A stretch of 64,000 nucleotides of DNA from Liolophura sinensis (GCF_032854445.1 NC_088304.1:20535704-20599703), one strand, 5' to 3'; positions 26,234-38,160 are shown, counted from the stretch's first letter. A program made the numbers and translations. Notes: generated by a model from the letters alone, not told the origin.

Positions 26234-26309
26234 GATTTGATGAAAAAAAGAAGGATTAGAAGAAAATAAATGGTATAGGTCAGATATTAGATAAGTGATA
26301 CTGACCTAC

Positions 26310-26362
26310 AAAAGCTTGTACATGTACACGACGTTAAACCCCAAGCACTCACTCACTCGCTT
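26310..26362 (+). repeat. S2/S3 SINE 3' tail only
   Basis: ACGACGTTAAACCCCAAGCA followed by CTCACTCACTCG, the tail shared by S2 and S3, with no body attached. Confidence 0.65.
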
Positions 26363-26691
26363 ATATATGTGCATATGGATATGAGTCAGAAGGTAATGCT
26401 GTCTGAAATGTAACCGGCTGATTTGGTCTCCATTGATGCAATATCAGGCTGTTAATCACCAGCTGCATGCATTACAATTTTGAAAAGGTCCGACTACAAA
26501 GCGTGCTCATTGAGATATTATTAACTGATTATTCCGCGTGAGTAATTTCTGGGTAAGTATGTACTGAATACGATATCATGTACAATCATGTAGATAAAAT
26601 ACCAGCTGCATCAACGATATACTTACATGATTAATTCACTCGATAAACTGCGCACAGCAATGTACACACTGAGTGTGTGACATGTGTGTCT

Positions 26692-26950
26692 AAAGAATTG
26701 GGGGCTACCTCGCTTGGCGCTGAGCACTGACAAGTTGGCCCAGTGCCAGTATAATATGGCTGGGTGGGTGTCATATCTGGTGTCTTAGGCATGGTATTTC
26801 ACTGGCAACATGGACTCGAACTGACACAAGAAAACACATACATTTATGTGTACGTACAAATAATGACTCTCTTGTCTTCATACGACTGATGTTAAGTACG
26901 AAGTTAAAATTGTTAAGTACGAGGTTAAACCCCCAGCATACATACAAACA
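26692..26950 (+). repeat. SINE family S3
   Basis: CTACCTCGCTTGGCGCTGAG, GTTGGCCCAGTGCCAGTATA, GGCAACATGGACTCG, AATAATGACTCT and a tail with a duplicated TTAAGTACGAGGTTAAA-type segment. The order matches 47682-47945 and the reverse of 39135-39388, 52101-52392 and 58630-58950. No tRNA-like head is attached. Confidence 0.75.
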
Positions 26951-27893
26951 TACATTATGCCCTCAAGTGTCTTTGCCAAGACGGGGACTGAGCCTGCACC
27001 GCATGTCCTTTGGGGATAAGATACGCGTACAGTGCTCACCAGGCTACATTCACCTCCCTATATTTATTCTGAATACAGTGATGAATTATGATAATGTCAT
27101 AGTTTACGAGACAGCTCAATCTCTGTCAATGTAATATAACAACGACGCCATCAACCATAATTTTCATCTCCAACTTTTTTGAATACACGGAAAACGTTTT
27201 AACTAAATTGATCTTCAAGAAATACACTACATTTTGTCACAGTGTAAAATCTGTGTTTTGTATTATTCCATTGAGCAGTGATGTCTTCTGAGAAAACTGA
27301 CATTTTAAGAAGCAAAAGCATACCCCACCGAAAAATGCTAAGCAATCATAACACTGCCTTGATCAATTATTTTGCTTTGAACGCAGAAAAATCGAACGCT
27401 GATCGCAGTTAAACATGACACTGTGTCCATTCTTCCATTCCATGCATGACACCATGAGATGATTTTAACGGAGATGTTTAAATGCTTTTTGTTTTACTGC
27501 GACCATTTGCACACTCTCCATATCCATGGCGTTTTAATTGTTTTTTCTACCCTCACAACAATCCATTAATTGCCACGTTTCATGATAGTGATGTTCTGTT
27601 GCGAAGGCTTTAAATGTTTGCACACAATCCGTTTAGCGTCTGATCGTCATATGAAATGTACAATATTTATGTCCATATATGTCAGTCAGTAAACTAACAT
27701 GAAAGAGTACATAAAACAGAGAAAAAAATTCTCCGTTGCTTAAAGCGTTTTTGCATTTCGCGCGTCTTTTCCTAACTGGTATTTTGCGATGTCAGTTACA
27801 TATTCTAAAAGACTTTCTGCGGCTTTTACCTGGAGTTGTGTGTATGAAGATGTGTGTATTCAAAGGTAAGAAATGTAAGATAACAAGAAGTCA
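26951..27893. other. Spacer, nothing recognised
   Basis: No family match. Short frames at 26889-27134 and 27736-27978 overlap SINE sequence at one end and have no recognisable content. Confidence 0.5.
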
Positions 27894-28150
27894 TTTTATT
27901 TATTTATTTATTTCATTGGTGTTTTACGCCGCACTCAAGAGTATTTCACGTATACAACGGCGGCCAGCATTATGGTGAGAGGAAACCCACGACCATCCGC
28001 AGGCTGCTGCAAGACCGTTCCACTTACGGCTTGAGAGGAAGTCGAGGTGGAGCATGAGGTGGACTTGAACTCACAGCGACCGCATTGGTGAGAGGCTTCT
28101 GGATCATTACGCCGCGCTAGTGCGTTAACCAACTAAGCCACGGAGGCGCT
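27894..28150 (-). repeat. SINE family S1, near full length
   Basis: Minus strand: head GCCTCCGTGGCTTAGTTGG with A-box-like TGGCTTAGTTGGTTAACGC, B-box-like TGAGTTCAAGTCCACCTC, the S1 body with a small deletion in the CCCGG block, and the ACGGCGGCC / GCGGCGTAAAACACCAATG end followed by AAATAAATAAAT. Imperfect AAGAAGT repeats flank it (about 27885 and 28164). Confidence 0.85.
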
Positions 28151-28775
28151 CGAAAGTAATTTTAAGAAGTTCGAATAGTTTCTACCTGCTAAACAAAGTG
28201 TTTTACTGAAACTCGATTACTTTTCCTTATCCAAAACTCCGACACTCACCACAGCATTCAAACTTACCTGTGACATCCGGTAAACTGTAATCAAGATGAA
28301 TGCATTTTGCTTTTTTTTCACTTAATTCTTAAAACCCTAACTGACGTAAACTGACAAGAGACCGGAATTTACATGTTTACGTGCGCTCTTTTGCCAACTA
28401 TCACACAGCCGTCGCTGCTCTGTGTTGCTGTAATATTTTTTATTAATAATGCAGCGTGGGTAGTTGACACATGTGGGCGATATATCGGTGAAGTTCCAGA
28501 AAAGTTATCCAACCGCAGAAAGCTGTAAGTGAAAACAGCTTAATATCATGATAGCAATAATCTAAAAGGATCTCCCAGTTGTCAAAAAATAACGTCTTTA
28601 TATGTTAGTTGATGGCCACTAGTTGACAAAACAGAATTGGCAAGGAAGTGGGCGAAAAAGGAATACACCAGATCATTATTGTGCAAATATCTGCCAAAGT
28701 TTACAGGAATAGTTTCGAATAATATTGAAGGATGGAATACAATTTCTGAGACAGAGAGCTCCACTCACGTGTGAT
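28151..28775. other. Spacer with a B-like fragment
   Basis: 28340-28450 contains GTAAACTGACAAGAGACCGG and TTTTGCCAACTATCACACAG, matching B1 at 23005-23060 in the same orientation. The rest shows no family match and no gene. Confidence 0.5.
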
Positions 28776-29036
28776 CAGCCCCGATGGCTCAGTTGACAGA
28801 GCGTCCGCTTAGGGATTCAACCCTGGGTCGGGTCAAAACTAAAACTTTACAGGCGTTCAGCATAAAAGGGAAGTGCAACGACTGATTGACCCGTATGGTG
28901 AAACAGCACTAGGCAGTAGAGCGGTGGAAATCTGTCCTGCAACAAGGAGACACATTACATGCACTCCAAGGACCCCTTCATAGTCATATGAAGAATTGTT
29001 GAAATGTGAGGTTAAACACCAAGCACTCAATCACCC
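28776..29036 (+). repeat. SINE family S2 with tRNA-like head
   Basis: Head CCCCGATGGCTCAGTTGACA with A-box-like TGGCTCAGTTGACAGAGCG and B-box-like GGGATTCAACCCTGGG. The body holds GCACTAGGCAGTAGAGCGG, GAAATCTGTCCTGCAACAAG and a tail GGTTAAACACCAAGCACTCA. The S2 copies at 34877 and 36853 are the same element on the other strand. Confidence 0.85.
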
Positions 29037-29224
29037 ACCCCTAGCCACGTGCTAATCTTCCCTCTAGTCATTTGAAAACTGTTCTAATTAGGACGATATA
29101 AAAGACTTATAGCCTAGAGGGTAACACCCGAACAGCGACGGCCATGTAGTATTTGAAAAATGGTCACACCTAATGGTTAAAATACAGCTATTTGTCAGTT
29201 TACCTCTTTTAGGGTTTTATTCTT

Positions 29225-29395
29225 ATTTACCTATTTATTTTTTTGATATTTTTTTTTAACGAAATGAATATTTCAATGAATATTTCACTTATACGACGGA
29301 GGTCAGCATTATGGCTGACTGAAACTCGAGCAGAAGCCGATGGAAACCACTATCATCCGCAGACTGCTGGCAAAAGTCGAACCCACGTGTATAGA
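29225..29395 (-). repeat. SINE family S1, 3' half
   Basis: On this strand the copy shows the CATAATGCTGACCTCC block, GTCGTATAAGTGAAATATTC and an A-rich tail. A second S1 3' half follows 12 bp further on, giving two copies in tandem in the same orientation. Confidence 0.75.
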
Positions 29396-29406
29396 GGTTT
29401 TCATGG

Positions 29407-29558
29407 TTATTCATTTATTTATTCATTTGTTTGGTGTTTTCAAGAATATTTCACTGATACGGCGGCGGCCAGCATTATGGTGGTGGGAAACCGGGGAAGC
29501 CCACGACCATCCAGATTGCTGGAAAACCTTGCTACTTACGGCCGGAGAGGAAGCCAGG
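29407..29558 (-). repeat. SINE family S1, 3' half, tandem to the previous
   Basis: GGCTTCCTCTCCGGCC, GGATGGTCGTGGGCTTCC, CACCATAATGCTGGCCGCC and an AAATGAATAAATAAATGAA tail on the minus strand. Missing its tRNA head. Confidence 0.8.
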
Positions 29559-30607
29559 AAGCGTTGAATGTATGTGACTTATCCAACGATTGCGTAACTA
29601 TCGCAGATATGTATTACTTATTAATTGTTGGGAGCTAGGTGTAGAGAGAACCCTTCCGGATGCATTGCAACGGTACATGTAATGAATCCTGTTATGCACG
29701 CTGTAATAGAAAGTAAATATATTATGTAACCTTAAAAAATAATTATTATAGTAAAAAAGATATGATCATGAAGACATTTGGACCCATGCCATAATGCCGA
29801 AGGCGATACAGGTAAATGCATGCATGCAATAATTATAGAGAAAAACTCCAAGACAGGTTCCAGACGCTCTTATGTGCTAGTCAATTAAGACAAAGGCTGG
29901 TCCCATTGGAAATTGTCCTCTGGTTTAATGCTGGGATGAAAAGGCGTATCCACCTTTTCGGCAATACACAAGGCGATTGCGATGTCTGTGGGTATCTCTT
30001 TGTATGCCCAATCGCTGTTTAAGAATATCCAATGTATGTGGCAGTTTTTTTCTTGGTTACAAGTATTAATCTATCATAAGCCGTGTGGAGTACATCAAAT
30101 CTGAACATTAATTTATAGTGTTCGAGACAAAAATCTTACAATTCACAATAGGCTAAACACCTCTTATCTTCTCCCATCTGTCAGCTTACATGGATTACCG
30201 ACGGGGTTTTCCTCTCTGTCAGGGGCAATTTGTCTCCTTTCCTTAGCGAAGTAATCCTTGAAAATCCGCATTCTCTTGTATGTCATCTGTGTCCCAAGAT
30301 AACAGAAAAGATGTTGTTTGCTCGTCTTTCTACACACTGAATACCTTTATTTAATCAGTTGCTGTCGAATTTCAGTGCCAAACCAATTATTTATCCTCTC
30401 TTAACCTGGTTGAACGCACGACGGTGGGATATGAACAGTTCAGCCTATAGATTTGTACATATTTAGCTCCCTTTTGTTTCACACATACAAAACTTGTTTT
30501 CAGCAGTTTACTAGCTTTAGAAACACATGTTCGACGTGTGCTATGCGGATATTTTGGAGACGTGTTACCCTGCTGCCTGTACTAAGACTCATGATTTAGC
30601 CAAGGAA
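29559..30607. other. Spacer, nothing recognised
   Basis: No family match and no frame with recognisable content; 29816-30022 (68 codons) is the longest. Confidence 0.5.
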
Positions 30608-30849
30608 ATTAGCACTCTGACATGGCCCAGTGACCCAAGAGACTCCCACCAATGCGGTCGCTGTGAGTCCAATTCATGCTGGCTTCCTTTGCCGGCCATG
30701 AGTGCGGAAATCTTCCAGCAACTTGCAGATGGTGGAGGGTTTTCCACGGGCACTGCCCAGTTTCTTTCCACCAAACTGCTGGCCGCCGTGGTAAAAGTAA
30801 AATATCCTTGATTACGACGTAAAACACCAAACAAATAAACAAACAAATA
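30608..30849 (+). repeat. SINE family S1
   Basis: CATGGCCCAGTGACCCAAGA, the CACCAATGCGGTCGCTGTGA block, a damaged B-box region (GTGAGTCCAATTC), GGCTTCC, CTGCTGGCCGCCGTGG and GTAAAACACCAAACAAATAA. Confidence 0.85.
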
Positions 30850-31365
30850 GTCATGACGACGGCATAGGTAAAGTGTTCAACACACAGTACTTCGAATAGG
30901 CCATGGCGTGACTTGAAAATGACCATGTATGGCCCTCACGCCTTACGTGTGATCAGATGCCAGTTATAATAATCTCATAGCTTTTCGCGCAGCAAATTTG
31001 TCATTCTGTTTATGTGCACTGACTCATTGTGACTCGGATCCAGAACAAATGTGATGCCCCGTCTGTTCATTTAAACGCCAAGGACACGGAACTGGCAGTG
31101 TAGTCTGTACCGCTAAAGTGTATGTCGTTTGGAGTGGCGTAGTTAATAGGAATTCTGTCTCGCAAGGGGAAAACGCAGCCCGGGTTCTTTCCAGAGAAGA
31201 GTCATATTATCCACAAGTTCTAAAAAAAGGTAGCAATTGTACTGCATGAAATTTGCTTGGCGTTCAGCAATAAACGAAGGGTTAAGTACTGGTCGGCCTA
31301 ATGTAAATATGATACGAGCGTCATTATGTGTGATATCATTGGCGGTTGCTCGAACAAACAATATA
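30850..31365. other. Spacer, nothing recognised
   Basis: No family match. Frames overlapping 31143-31430 on both strands shadow each other and extend into SINE sequence, so none is called. Confidence 0.5.
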
Positions 31366-31531
31366 TGGGGCGTTCGAGGCCGAGGGGTAAGCGTGCCAGC
31401 GCGGCGCAGTGACTCTAAGTCTGTCACCATGGAGCAAGATCAATCTGCGAACTGTTTCCTAGCACCATAACGCTGGCCGCCCTCGGAAGTTCTTGAGTAA
31501 GGCGTAAAACACCAATCAAAAAACAAACAAT
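31366..31531 (+). repeat. SINE family S1 with internal deletion
   Basis: Head GGGCGTTCGAGGCCGAGGG, GCGCGGCGCAGTGACTC, then a jump to the AGCACCATAACGCTGGCCGC end and GGCGTAAAACACCAATCAAA. About 90 bases of the body are missing. Confidence 0.8.
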
Positions 31532-31794
31532 CTATTTGAAAACAGGTCGGGGTCTAGTAATTAACGAATCTCACAGTTTTAGACAATGAATTTTTAGATC
31601 ACTCAGCCATTTATTACACGCGGAGTCTTGGTGCAAATTAGCAGTCGAAGGCTGCGCTGTCAAGCATTCGTTGACGATCACCTTCCATCAATACCATATG
31701 TATGTTAGTGCCTTATCATCATTTCCATGTAAGCTTATGTTGTCTAGGAAATAAAGCCAGATATACAGTAAGTATTTCTTTTATTACAGAGCGC

Positions 31795-31850
31795 CGAGAG
31801 AACTCACTGCCATCCGCAGGTTGCTGACAGGCCTTCTAACTTACACTCGG
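31795..31850 (-). repeat. SINE family S1 fragment
   Basis: CACTGCCATCCGCAGGTTGC and TGACAGGCCTTCTAACTTAC, the middle of S1 on the minus strand only. Confidence 0.7.
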
Positions 31851-33389
31851 ATACCATCAATACGGTGAACCAGTCTATAATTTCCGGTCGTAGACAAAGA
31901 GTCTTCTAAGACAAGATTAATGGTCTTTGGTCTTTTACGTTTACGCATTACCAAAGATTTATCAAGATTTACCAAGATTTATATAATCCTTTAATTCTTG
32001 TTACGTCCTATTGTTGACAACTCCTTTTGACGAAATATTTGTTTGTAAAACTTTTCAACATGCACAGTCAGTCAGCTGTGAGTAGCTGAAGGGAAACGGA
32101 TGACGATACAGGTTACATGTTCCAGCGTATTGCATTGTACAATATTTAATCCAGATCGGTATAATCCCGTTTTAATACAGTCTTACATAGCAATGCAGTA
32201 TGGGCTCGGATAGGCTCTAAATGAATGTAGGCGTATTTTAGGTAATAAATTGGAACGTTGTTATCCTTGCTCTTTGGCATCCTGCCTAACATCATTATGG
32301 TGAGGAAAACGTCACAGAATTTGTATTTGAGTTATATTTATCTTGAATGTTTTCAACTTCAATTCCATGACATTTTCAAGACGATGAGTTTTATTGTTTT
32401 CCTAATCTATCCAGTTTTCCGAATCATTCCATTAATACAAATTTCACGGCTATTACAGATTAATGGTATAAAAATGGGAACCCAATCTCATTTAAACAAT
32501 TTGTATTTTTGTGGTAATTATGTTAATAGTTTAAAATTTCCGTTCCATGACATTTGTTTTTATGCTTTTGTAGTCATTGCATCAGACTCGATGGCGCAAA
32601 CCTATAAATCGCATACAAGCAGAATTCCTTTCTCTCTGGAAAACGAAATATTCCTGATCCTGAAGTTTCTCGAAAATAAAATAGTGTAAATGTATAAAGA
32701 CCTCTTTGTGATTCATCCAGATTGACCAAACACACCGGGAAATACCTTCATGTGAATTTAACTAGACAGCATTTGCAAGTTTGCATTCAGACTTGTCGGT
32801 CTTCTTTCATACTTAATATTTAATAAAATAAAATTTAATTTACTAAATAATAAATGAAACTTGTGATTATTATGTTTCCTTTATCAGATTTTCCGTGTAA
32901 TTCATAAACTGTTTGCCTAATTAAAGCATCCAATTCAAATGAATAAATGAATGATTACGGCTTAACATCACATCGGCAGTATTTCAACCATATCGTGGCG
33001 AGAACATATTTAAATCAAGAAGGCGTGCAGTCTTTTCTGGAGCGTCGAATTAAAACATCGAATATTAAATAACTATTCACTTTGATGGAATATATTCATA
33101 CCAGTTTTGTTGCTGAGTGCTTTTTCTTCCAAGCTCTCCAAGTCTTACAGTATCATTGTGCGAAAGACAGTTGCAGAATATTTCTTAAGGATCTTCAGTA
33201 TTAAGAAATAACGTTACGATATTTACATAATGTAACCGAAACGGTTTAAATTTATCTCATGCTAATCTGTATCATATATACCACCTGGTCGTTGTGGAAA
33301 TGATACTATATGTTTCATAGTTTGCTTAATTTTTGAGGGGTGTGAGGGTTGTGGCAAAACAGCAAAATAACGCATGAGAAATAAGAATT
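31851..33389. other. Spacer; AT-rich frame and an S4 fragment
   Basis: The frame at 32258-32689 (143 codons) is the second longest in the window. It is rich in Phe, Ile, Leu and Lys as expected from AT-rich DNA, has no recognisable domain and no second copy, so I do not call a gene. 32953-33018 holds an S4 fragment. Confidence 0.5.
32953..33018 (+). repeat. Short repeat S4 fragment
   Basis: TTAACATCACATCGGCAGTA then TTTCAACCATATCGTGGCG and AACATATTTAAAT. Related fragments lie at 37361-37412 and 49463-49524 in the same orientation. Confidence 0.6.
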
Positions 33390-33510
33390 CAGAGCCATCC
33401 GTGGCTTGCCGACAGACCATCCCACGTTCGAACGGAGAGAAATCAGGCGTAGATTGGACTTGAACTCACAGCGACCGCACGGGTGAGATGCTCTCACGGA
33501 GGCCCTCATA
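33390..33510 (-). repeat. SINE family S1 fragment
   Basis: Minus strand: GAGGGCCTCCGTGAGAGCAT, CTCACCCGTGCGGTCGCTGT, B-box-like GAGTTCAAGTCCAATC, ending within the body near GCCACGGATGGC. The 3' tail is absent. Confidence 0.75.
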
Positions 33511-34864
33511 TCTTGATCATATTATTTTCGGAGCTATCCCACTGCCAGACGTTCCGCTGTACGCCCTGTCAGTCACGATATTTATGCCGCACGATGGGCC
33601 GGCTGTCTAGTACAATACCCAACTTGCTGTTTTACCAGTTTTACCTATCATAATAGAATGAGACGTCTGCGAAGAGGGATTCGTTCTATTTCTCCATAGA
33701 TGACACGTGACTAAGAATTCTATATGGCATGTAGCCTCACTGTAGGTGACTGCTCTGAACAAAATGATGCACCTAAAATTACACGCTGGATTGTTAGTTT
33801 GTTCATATTGAATCTTTGTTCATTTTAGCATTTCGTGATAAGGATAAAATCCATTAGGGTTTTGGTTTAACCATATTCTCGCCTTTAAAAGATCTTTGAT
33901 ATTGCCGTTGGATTTATTCAAACAATTTTCAATAAATAATTTCTCGTGCTACTTGTCTCCAGGTCACTTACCTCTTTGATGGCAGTTTTAATACAATAAC
34001 CATTATGTTCAACTATCTACACAAAGTGGACATAAGGACTGTTCTCCCAGTTGTCACGTATGTTCGTTTACTTCAAACCGTGTGAGGATTTCATCTGGAT
34101 AGAAGCCCAAGTTTTTAGCGTAATGTGTATTGAGTGTACCTAGCCACAAACGCTCTATCACGAGACATCCATGCCAGCAAATGCCTGCTGGTGTATTGCT
34201 GAACTGGTATATTGTGTTGTTTTCTATATCCATTTCTACACGCATGGGGGCAAAAACCACATGTTACGTATTTAAAGTTTAAAGTAAAAATCACGAAATC
34301 AATCGGCTTATTTTGTCTGTCAGCTCTTCCCTGTGGGAAACATGTATCTTGGTCCGATGAACTGATTAGTCTTTGTTCTTCAAACGAGACGATCCTTTCA
34401 TTCTTTGGCGGTGTTTAGTCACATTTTATTTCTTAGATAATGACGGGACGTTCCGTGATCAGGATGTCATTTGGCGATCTAATGTAGGCTTGATACATAC
34501 ATAAGTGTGGAAAACGTCTCTTGTTCCTGTCAGCTTTCACTCACGTCTGTGTAGCTGTGTCTCTTTGAAGTCAGTAAGACCTGCACACCACATAAATGAT
34601 GCCTAAGTAGGATTAGAGGCACATAAAGTACTCAGATGAAGTACATGTAAGACGAAAGGCCATTAAACCGTGCTCAGGAAAATAGGTCCATTTATTGTTT
34701 TTAGAATTTTTCTAACAGAGTAAAATGGTCTTCTAACATAAGATAACACGGTGGTCTGTTGTGATCCAGAGTGTATCATTGACGTCACATTCATACTTTC
34801 TGCTCGAAATACTTCGTTTCAAAGTGATGCATTTATAAACCTATATGTATATGCATTTTGAATG
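33511..34864. other. Spacer, nothing recognised
   Basis: No family match and no convincing frame. Two 68-codon frames on opposite strands at 34054-34418 overlap and have no recognisable content. Confidence 0.5.
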
Positions 34865-35201
34865 AAGAAAGCTAGAGTGAGTGACTGAATGCTTGGGGTT
34901 TAACGTCTTACTTAACAATTTTTCAATTGTATGATGAAAAAGGAATCCCAGAGTGCATGTAATGTGCCTTCTTGTTGCAGAACGGATTTCCACCGCTCAT
35001 TTATCTACTGCTGATTAAGGCAAGTAAGGCGCCCCGCCGAGCTATTATAGCCTGCTGATACGGGGCAACCAGTCGTTGCACTATCCGCTTTATTCTGAAC
35101 ACCAAGTTACAACTTCCTCTTTTAAGGTCTTAGGTGTGACTCGACCTAAGATTGATCCTGGATCTACCTGTACCAACTGTGCTATCGGTAAGAAAGCTAG
35201 A
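34865..35201 (-). repeat. SINE family S2, 313 bp, with perfect 12-bp target duplication
   Basis: AAGAAAGCTAGA occurs at 34865-34876 and 35190-35201, exactly flanking the element at 34877-35189. Minus strand: head CCGATAGCACAGTTGGTACA, B-box-like AGGATCAATCTTAGG, GACGCCTAAGACCTTAAAAG-like linker, AACTTGGTGTTCAGAATAAA, the body with CAGTAGATAAATGAGCGGTG and the tail TTAAACCCCAAGCATTCAGT. The intact duplication makes this a clear LINE-type retroposition event of modest age. Confidence 0.92.
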
Positions 35202-35646
35202 AATCTATGTGTGTAAAGTGGCAAGGCCTGATGTGACGTCACTGTTCCCATTATAGCCAGATAGGGCCATCGCAGTATCTGTAGTTTCAAATGCATTTTA
35301 CTAGTTTATTAAACGTATAAACAAATAAATCGAACTATTATTCTTGACAGGACTGAATGGTCTTTCTGTGAACATATACTTCACGTTATTGTAATATAAA
35401 GTAATAATAAGTAATAATATAAAGTAATAATATAAAATGCAAAATCGAGAAGATTTTGCAACATCTTACCAGACATTATGGTATATTGGCATCAGCAAAT
35501 GATCACATGTGAAGGTGCCCATATGTGGAATTCGACACTCTGCAAAAGAAATATAGAGTTTTATGGGTTGTATATGTTTTTATAAGTGTGTGTTTCTTCA
35601 ATATTCAAGATACAAACGCGGGGGTTTTCATTCTTCTCCGTTCAGA
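35202..35646. other. Spacer with a short tandem AT repeat
   Basis: 35390-35438 repeats TAATATAAAGTAATAA-type words about three times. Otherwise nothing was recognised. Confidence 0.5.
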
Positions 35647-35902
35647 ATCCAGTACGACGTAAAATATATACAGGGACATCCGTGGCTCAGTTGGGTAGCG
35701 CGCTAGCGCAGCGTTATAACCCAGGTGGTCGCTGTGAGTTCAAGTCCAGCTCATGCTGGCTTCCTCTCCGGCCGTACGTGGAAAGGTCTTTCTGCAACCA
35801 GCGGAAGGTCGTGGGTTTCCCTCCCACCACATTGCTGGCCGCCGTCGTAAAAGTGAAATATCAATGAGTTCCGCGTAAAACACCAAGCAAATAAATAAAT
35901 AA
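35647..35902 (+). repeat. SINE family S1, near full length, preceded by an S1 tail remnant
   Basis: 35647-35668 (CCAGTACGACGTAAAATATA) looks like the tail of an earlier S1. A nearly full copy starts at about 35673: CATCCGTGGCTCAGTTGGGT with an A-box, GCGCGCTAGCGCAGCGTTAT, B-box-like GAGTTCAAGTCCAGCTC, the full body, and GCGTAAAACACCAAGCAAAT with (AAAT)n. It is among the best preserved S1 copies here. Confidence 0.9.
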
Positions 35903-36599
35903 GGAAAAATTATACAAAGAATGGCCAGCTGAAAAAGCGACCACGCCGTGAACGTGTGGCGAACATAGGTGATCTAATATCCTAATCCAGATGTCAATCT
36001 TCATTAATTCTGATGGCCATTCAAAATTCCATTCCAGGGAAGCTGAACAGGTTACTTGCTACTATGAATGTGTATATAACAAAAGCCAAAAGAATACGTT
36101 ATACGCTTGGGAATGTATATATTAGCCAGGATTCTGCTGTTGGACTTATTATCCCTGAGACTTGGTCCCCAGGCAGTGTTTTCATGTTATGGCTTATTTG
36201 GTGTGAAGACAACGCAGAATGTTGAGCAATTTATATGAACGTTTAGGATGTAACCCAACCTCTGGATAAATTGGTGGTGTTTCACCGTTAACGTGTTGCC
36301 GTTTGCCAATTATCTCACTGCCGTCTCTGATCTGTTTATACTCCCCGCTGTATTGTTTTATATTTAAATTTCTGACTTGATTTTATTCAATCACAAAAAA
36401 TCTAAGGAAAATAGGAAAAATGTTTTATTCATGATCTTTTACTGTATATTTTGTTTTCTTTCACTTTAATAACTTTTCACAAGAATTCGGTTCATTCATT
36501 AATGAGAGAATGAACCTACAAAAATCTTTGCATTTTTGAAAATTGCTTCAACAAATTGGCTTCCACGTCTGATAGCCAATTACTAGAGTTTACAGTAGA
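35903..36599. other. Spacer with a B-like fragment
   Basis: 36275-36370 carries TTTCACCGTTAACGTGTTGC and TTTGCCAATTATCTCACTGC, matching the B1/28340 segment in the same orientation. Nothing else was recognised. Confidence 0.5.
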
Positions 36600-36852
36600 A
36601 CATAGAACACGCCATGGTTGCGATATCACAAAAGGCACACTGCAGTTGTTATTTTAAGATATTAAGATGAGAAATCAGATTGGGAATTTTTGCAGAAAAC
36701 TAGTAATTGTTTCGGCTTACCCGGATCCGTTCTAGGTTCTCACTGTACATGTACATACATGTGCTCGGTACTTCTTTTTATGGTCTGTGTTCAAAATTAT
36801 TTTACAAATTAGTCGACGATGCGGTTATTGACCTGGAACGTCGACTGCGGTT
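36600..36852 (-). repeat. Segment D2, inverted partner of 25786-25995
   Basis: Its reverse complement begins with CGCAGTCGACGTTCCAGGTC and continues through CCGCATCGTCGAC as in D1. Homology decays toward 36600. Confidence 0.6.
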
Positions 36853-37027
36853 GAGTGAGTGAGTGATTGCTTGGGGTTTAACGTCGTACTCAACAATTTT
36901 TTCAGTCATATGACGATGAAAAAATCCTTAGGGTGTATGTAATGTGCCTCCTCGTCGCAGGAGGGATTTCCACCGCTCTTTGTCTAGTGCTGCTTCACCG
37001 AGACGACTTACCGAAGGCAAAATCGAC
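36853..37027 (-). repeat. SINE family S2, 5'-truncated
   Basis: GTGAGTGATTGCTTGGGGTT, AACGTCGTACTCAACAATTT, CAGTCATATGACGATG, GGGATTTCCACCGCTC and CTAGTGCTGCTTCACCGAGA, ending before the tRNA-like head. No target duplication was found. Confidence 0.85.
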
Positions 37028-38160
37028 GTTGATTAGCTGACACTGAAGATAAGATTCCCTGATTTAAATCTTGCAGTCTTTGTCACTCTTGAATAAATGT
37101 ACCATACCTAAAATTTAGCTTAGGCAGGCCATTGCCTGAACTTGCCTATCTCTCACACCAAGCAATCAGAATCAATTGTGTATGCCTGTAAGACACCTTG
37201 TCATAGTTGTACGGAATACCAATACATGACATGTATGTATGTATGTCAGAATTCAACTAGACATTCCTTAGTGGGGAAATCTTGTAGACTTACATGTATT
37301 TAAGTTTATACCTGGTAATAATGTTTATCTCATTAGTGCCATCGGATGAATCCAGATGACTGAAGTCACACCGACAGTATGTCAGTCATATCGTAGCGAT
37401 CAACGCTATGAATCAGTCTTTACTTTGAATCAGCATATACATTAGTACCGTGAACGAAATATATAATGGGCAGATATGTTTGTTTCACAGAAATCCTCTT
37501 CTCGCGTCATTTGATACATTGTACGCGCTCACAATGTCTGCATGTAGTTTCATTTATAACAAACTTTCGGTAATTTGAATATTTTTGTTCTTGTGTCAAA
37601 TAAAATTGGTTTCTTGGCAACTGGTTCTACGGCGGAAGGAAAGAAAGAGCTACAGAGTCATTTTGTCAATTATTGATTTGTTTATTAATTTGATTTACCT
37701 TGTTTTAGCACTATAACGAAAGTATTTCAAAAGCAGGGTGGATATTAGCGAGCAATAAGCTGATCAGAAAATTATATATAATCAATCATCTACAAATATT
37801 CACTGTAGAAAAAAGCCAAACTGTTTGATTTTTACAGTTCCCTGACTGTTTAGTCTGACGCCAGTTATCAAAAAATGTTTTTAGGTCTTGAAGAACTTTC
37901 AACTCTAGTAATAACCGTCAAAATTATGTCTACGAATGTGTCTTTTCTTCCCTGCAGATTATAATATAATTAAAGTAATGTTTCGGGAATACCTGTCTCT
38001 TTTTTCGTTTCCATGAAATAATCCAGTTATGTATTGAGGAGTTTGTTGTTTTTATTAAAATCAAGAATTTCTCGGCTATACGATGGCGGTCAGAACAGTG
38101 GGCGAAGGGCATTTCTTACAAATGGCATAAGTTGCATAGACGGAAATCAATCTCATATGA
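37028..38160. other. Spacer, one S4 fragment
   Basis: 37361-37412 matches S4 (ACACCGACAGTATGTCAGTC, then ATATCGTAGCG). No gene or other repeat was recognised. Confidence 0.5.

Noticed and set aside
26075-26269. Open frame of alternating Tyr-Ile residues
   Set aside because: It is the translation of the (TA)35 microsatellite.
32258-32689. 143-codon AT-rich frame
   Set aside because: Composition is as expected from AT-rich non-coding DNA, with no domain, no second copy and no splice context.
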